Assembly: GCA_017525505.1 (NCBI GenBank)
Contig: JAFXSR010000018.1
Span: forward strand, 1-45,196
Origin: Bacteroidales bacterium
GTDB taxonomy: Bacteria > Bacteroidota > Bacteroidia > Bacteroidales > WCHB1-69
Reading direction: 5' to 3'
DNA: 45,196 nucleotides
Each line of letters opens with the position of its first letter. Position 1 is the first letter of the stretch. Positions 43,484 to 45,196 of the stretch are shown here, in pieces. The notes beneath the pieces are model-generated. The model had not been told where the DNA came from and did no database searches. It saw nothing but the letters and a program-made list of their open reading frames with translations. A program made the translations under genes and the position numbers.

Positions 43484-44725
43484 ATGAACATTTGGACTAC
43501 CATAGCGGCTGTTGTCATTTTCCTGATTATCATTTGGGGAATTGTGGTGGTTTTGTTTTTTGCCCGAAAAAAGCTGATTCCCGAAGGCAAGGTCACTATC
43601 CATATCAACGGGGAAAAAGAGATAGAGCACGAGCGGGGTTGCTCCCTACTGCAAGCCCTGTCCGACGAGAAAGTCTTTGTCCCCTCGGCCTGCGGGGGTG
43701 GAGGCAGTTGCGGCACCTGCAAAGGAAAAGTGCTCAGCGGCGGCGGATCAGTTCTCCCCACAGAGCGCAACCATCTGAGCCGCAAGATGATAGAAGATAA
43801 TTACCGCCTTTTCTGCCAGGTAAAAGTCCGTGAAAACATGGACATTGAGATTCCCCGGGAATTCTTTGGTATCAAGAAATGGGAATGTACCGTTGTCTCC
43901 AACCACAATGTGGCCAGTTTTATCAAGGAATTGGTCTTAAAACTTCCTGACGACCAAACCATTGACTTCCATTCAGGCAGTTATATCCAGATTGACATCC
44001 CAGCTTACGATGTCCAGTTTACGCAAATGCAGGTTGAAGAACCCTTCCGGCAGGTATGGGAAAAAAATCACCTGTTCGAACTGCGCTCCCGTAACACCAA
44101 TCCCACCGTCCGCGCATATTCCATGGCCAACCATCCGGCGGAAAACGGCATCGTCATGCTGAATGTCCGCATCGCTACGCCACCCATCGACAAGAAAAGC
44201 GGCGAATGGAAAAAAATCGCTCCCGGCATCGCCTCCTCCTATATCTTCAGCCTGAAGCCAGGCGACAAGGTCATGGTGTCCGGCCCTTACGGCGATTTCC
44301 GGGTGAATGAGTCGCAAGCGGAGATGATGTTCATTGGCGGTGGTGCCGGCATGGCCCCCATGCGCTCGCATATCTTCCACCAATTCAAAACGTTGAATAC
44401 CACACGCAAGACCAGTTTCTGGTATGGGGGACGCTCGCTCAAGGAATTGTTCTACATGGATGATTTTCAGCAATTAGAGCATGAACACAACAATTTCTCT
44501 TTCCATGTGGTACTGTCCGAACCCAATCCCGACGAGCATTGGAATGGGTTGACAGGCTTTGTGCACCAGGCCATTTTCGACAATTATCTGAAAACACATC
44601 CTTACCCCGAGGACATTGAATATTATATCTGCGGCCCGCCCATGATGTTACAAGCCGTCTTGAAGATGCTTGATTCTCTGGGCGTTGACCCTGACATGAT
44701 TCATTACGATGATTTTGGAGGATAA
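43484..44725 (+). CDS. nqrF: Na+-translocating NADH:quinone reductase subunit F
   Basis: The 413-residue subunit is the entry point for NADH electrons. It has one N-terminal helix (AAVVIFLIIIWGIVVVLFF) and a 2Fe-2S ferredoxin domain with Cys70, Cys76, Cys79 and Cys111 (SACGGGGSCGTCKG and FCQVKV). The FAD-binding domain contains RAYSMANHPAENG and the NAD-binding domain GGGAGMAPMRSHIF, ending YYICGPPMMLQAVLKML and the aromatic-free tail DDFGG. It completes the operon and is followed by a terminator. Confidence 0.96.
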   Translation: MNIWTTIAAVVIFLIIIWGIVVVLFFARKKLIPEGKVTIHINGEKEIEHERGCSLLQALSDEKVFVPSACGGGGSCGTCKGKVLSGGGSVLPTERNHLSRKMIEDNYRLFCQVKVRENMDIEIPREFFGIKKWECTVVSNHNVASFIKELVLKLPDDQTIDFHSGSYIQIDIPAYDVQFTQMQVEEPFRQVWEKNHLFELRSRNTNPTVRAYSMANHPAENGIVMLNVRIATPPIDKKSGEWKKIAPGIASSYIFSLKPGDKVMVSGPYGDFRVNESQAEMMFIGGGAGMAPMRSHIFHQFKTLNTTRKTSFWYGGRSLKELFYMDDFQQLEHEHNNFSFHVVLSEPNPDEHWNGLTGFVHQAIFDNYLKTHPYPEDIEYYICGPPMMLQAVLKMLDSLGVDPDMIHYDDFGG

Positions 44726-44737
44726 ACTCAACAAAAA

Positions 44738-44766
44738 AGGCGGACACGTTGGTCCGCCTCAATTTT
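44738..44766. terminator. Terminator between nqrF and clpB
   Basis: AGGCGGAC, loop ACGTTG, GTCCGCCT form a perfect 8-bp stem, preceded by an A-run (a T-run for the minus strand) and followed by AATTTTAT. It lies between two convergent genes and probably serves both. Confidence 0.8.
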
Positions 44767-44778
44767 ATCGTTTCAAGC

Positions 44779-45196
44779 TTATTCTTCTTTCTTGTTGAAG
44801 AAAGCGAACTTGCCTTCTTCCAGAGAGTCCACCATGATGGTTTCGTCGGTTTTCAAAGTGCCGCCCAAGATAATCTTCGACAACTCGTTCAATATCTTCT
44901 TCTGTATCACTCGTTTCAACGGACGGGCGCCATACACGGGGTCATAGCCTAACTCTGCCAACTGGTCGAGCGCGTATTTGGTGAATTCCACCTTGATATT
45001 CTGCTGTCCCAACAAGTCATTCAACTGATTGACCTGCAGCTTGATGATATTCTTGATCTCGCGTTTCGACAGCGGCTGGAACATCACAATCTCATCTATA
45101 CGGTTGATAAACTCGGGTTTCAGCGTTTTCTTGAGCAAGTCCACGACCTCAGTCTTGGTTCTTTCGAAGACCTCCTCATCAGAATAATTGTCGCGG
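44779..45196 (-). CDS. clpB: ATP-dependent chaperone ClpB, C-terminal part (gene continues beyond the window)
   Basis: The last 139 residues are visible: LLKKTLKPEFINRIDEIVMF (the end of the second AAA+ module with its sensor/arginine-finger region), PLSKREIKNIIKLQVNQL and the small C-terminal domain GYDPVYGARPLKRVIQKKI (sensor 2 GAR motif), followed by a short acidic tail. The frame remains open to the right edge, so the 5' end is missing. ClpB disaggregates proteins with DnaK. ClpC is less likely because of the C-terminal sequence and tail. Confidence 0.88.
   Translation of the reverse strand, partial: RDNYSDEEVFERTKTEVVDLLKKTLKPEFINRIDEIVMFQPLSKREIKNIIKLQVNQLNDLLGQQNIKVEFTKYALDQLAELGYDPVYGARPLKRVIQKKILNELSKIILGGTLKTDETIMVDSLEEGKFAFFNKKEE

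Overview
The window looks like chromosomal DNA of an anaerobic member of the Bacteroidales. The evidence is a TonB-dependent receptor with a carboxypeptidase-like N-terminal domain, a type IX secretion sorting domain, a GH97 glycosidase, a complete nqrABCDEF operon, a glycine-lipid acyltransferase pair, DUF4296 and FISUMP lipoproteins, and many promoters of the Bacteroidetes form (TTTG, 19-21 nt, TAnnTTTGC) followed by short leaders. There is no phage, plasmid backbone or CRISPR array. Species cannot be named from the sequence.

Left third (1-13540, all minus strand, read right to left): an MscS-type channel, a six-helix membrane protein with a C-terminal cupin, a single-chain polar amino acid ABC importer (permease, periplasmic binding domain with its halves in swapped order, ATPase, extra C-terminal domain), a GNAT acetyltransferase, three YtcJ-like amidohydrolases and two DUF3089 alpha/beta hydrolases. 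The last amidohydrolase and DUF3089 domain form one in-frame fusion, beside a tandem paralogous pair that is still two genes. Close spacing and shared strand suggest one transcription unit for import and hydrolysis of a small amide- or ester-containing compound. I cannot name the substrate.

Middle (13540-24890): meso-diaminopimelate dehydrogenase, a DUF4296 lipoprotein with a nearly leaderless promoter, CCA-adding enzyme, a secreted T9SS protein, a TonB receptor, DNA polymerase III delta, AMP nucleosidase, an Ig-like lipoprotein, a conserved unknown protein and tRNA-Glu(UUC). A small accessory patch follows (24943-26820): an Rpn-type PD-(D/E)XK nuclease and a 22-bp perfect inverted repeat around an AT-rich core.

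Right half (26821-45196): a PlsC-like plus GNAT-type acyltransferase pair (probable glycine-lipid synthesis), tRNA-Ala(CGC), a small membrane protein, an SPFH protein, a STAS-kinase fusion, a minus-strand run of dsrC, a NarI/DsrM-like membrane subunit, queA and a thioredoxin-like gene, a FISUMP lipoprotein, a pseudogene fragment, GH97, the nqr operon with a multi-hairpin repeat between nqrA and nqrB, and the 3' part of clpB.

Short tandem repeats of 7-9 bp lie in many gaps. The heptamer family runs into the 3' ends of three unrelated genes and supplies the same last residues (Val-Asp-Asn-stop). The most interesting points are the lobe-swapped one-polypeptide ABC transporter, the amidohydrolase-DUF3089 cluster and fusion, the DsrC module, and the repeat-encoded C-termini.
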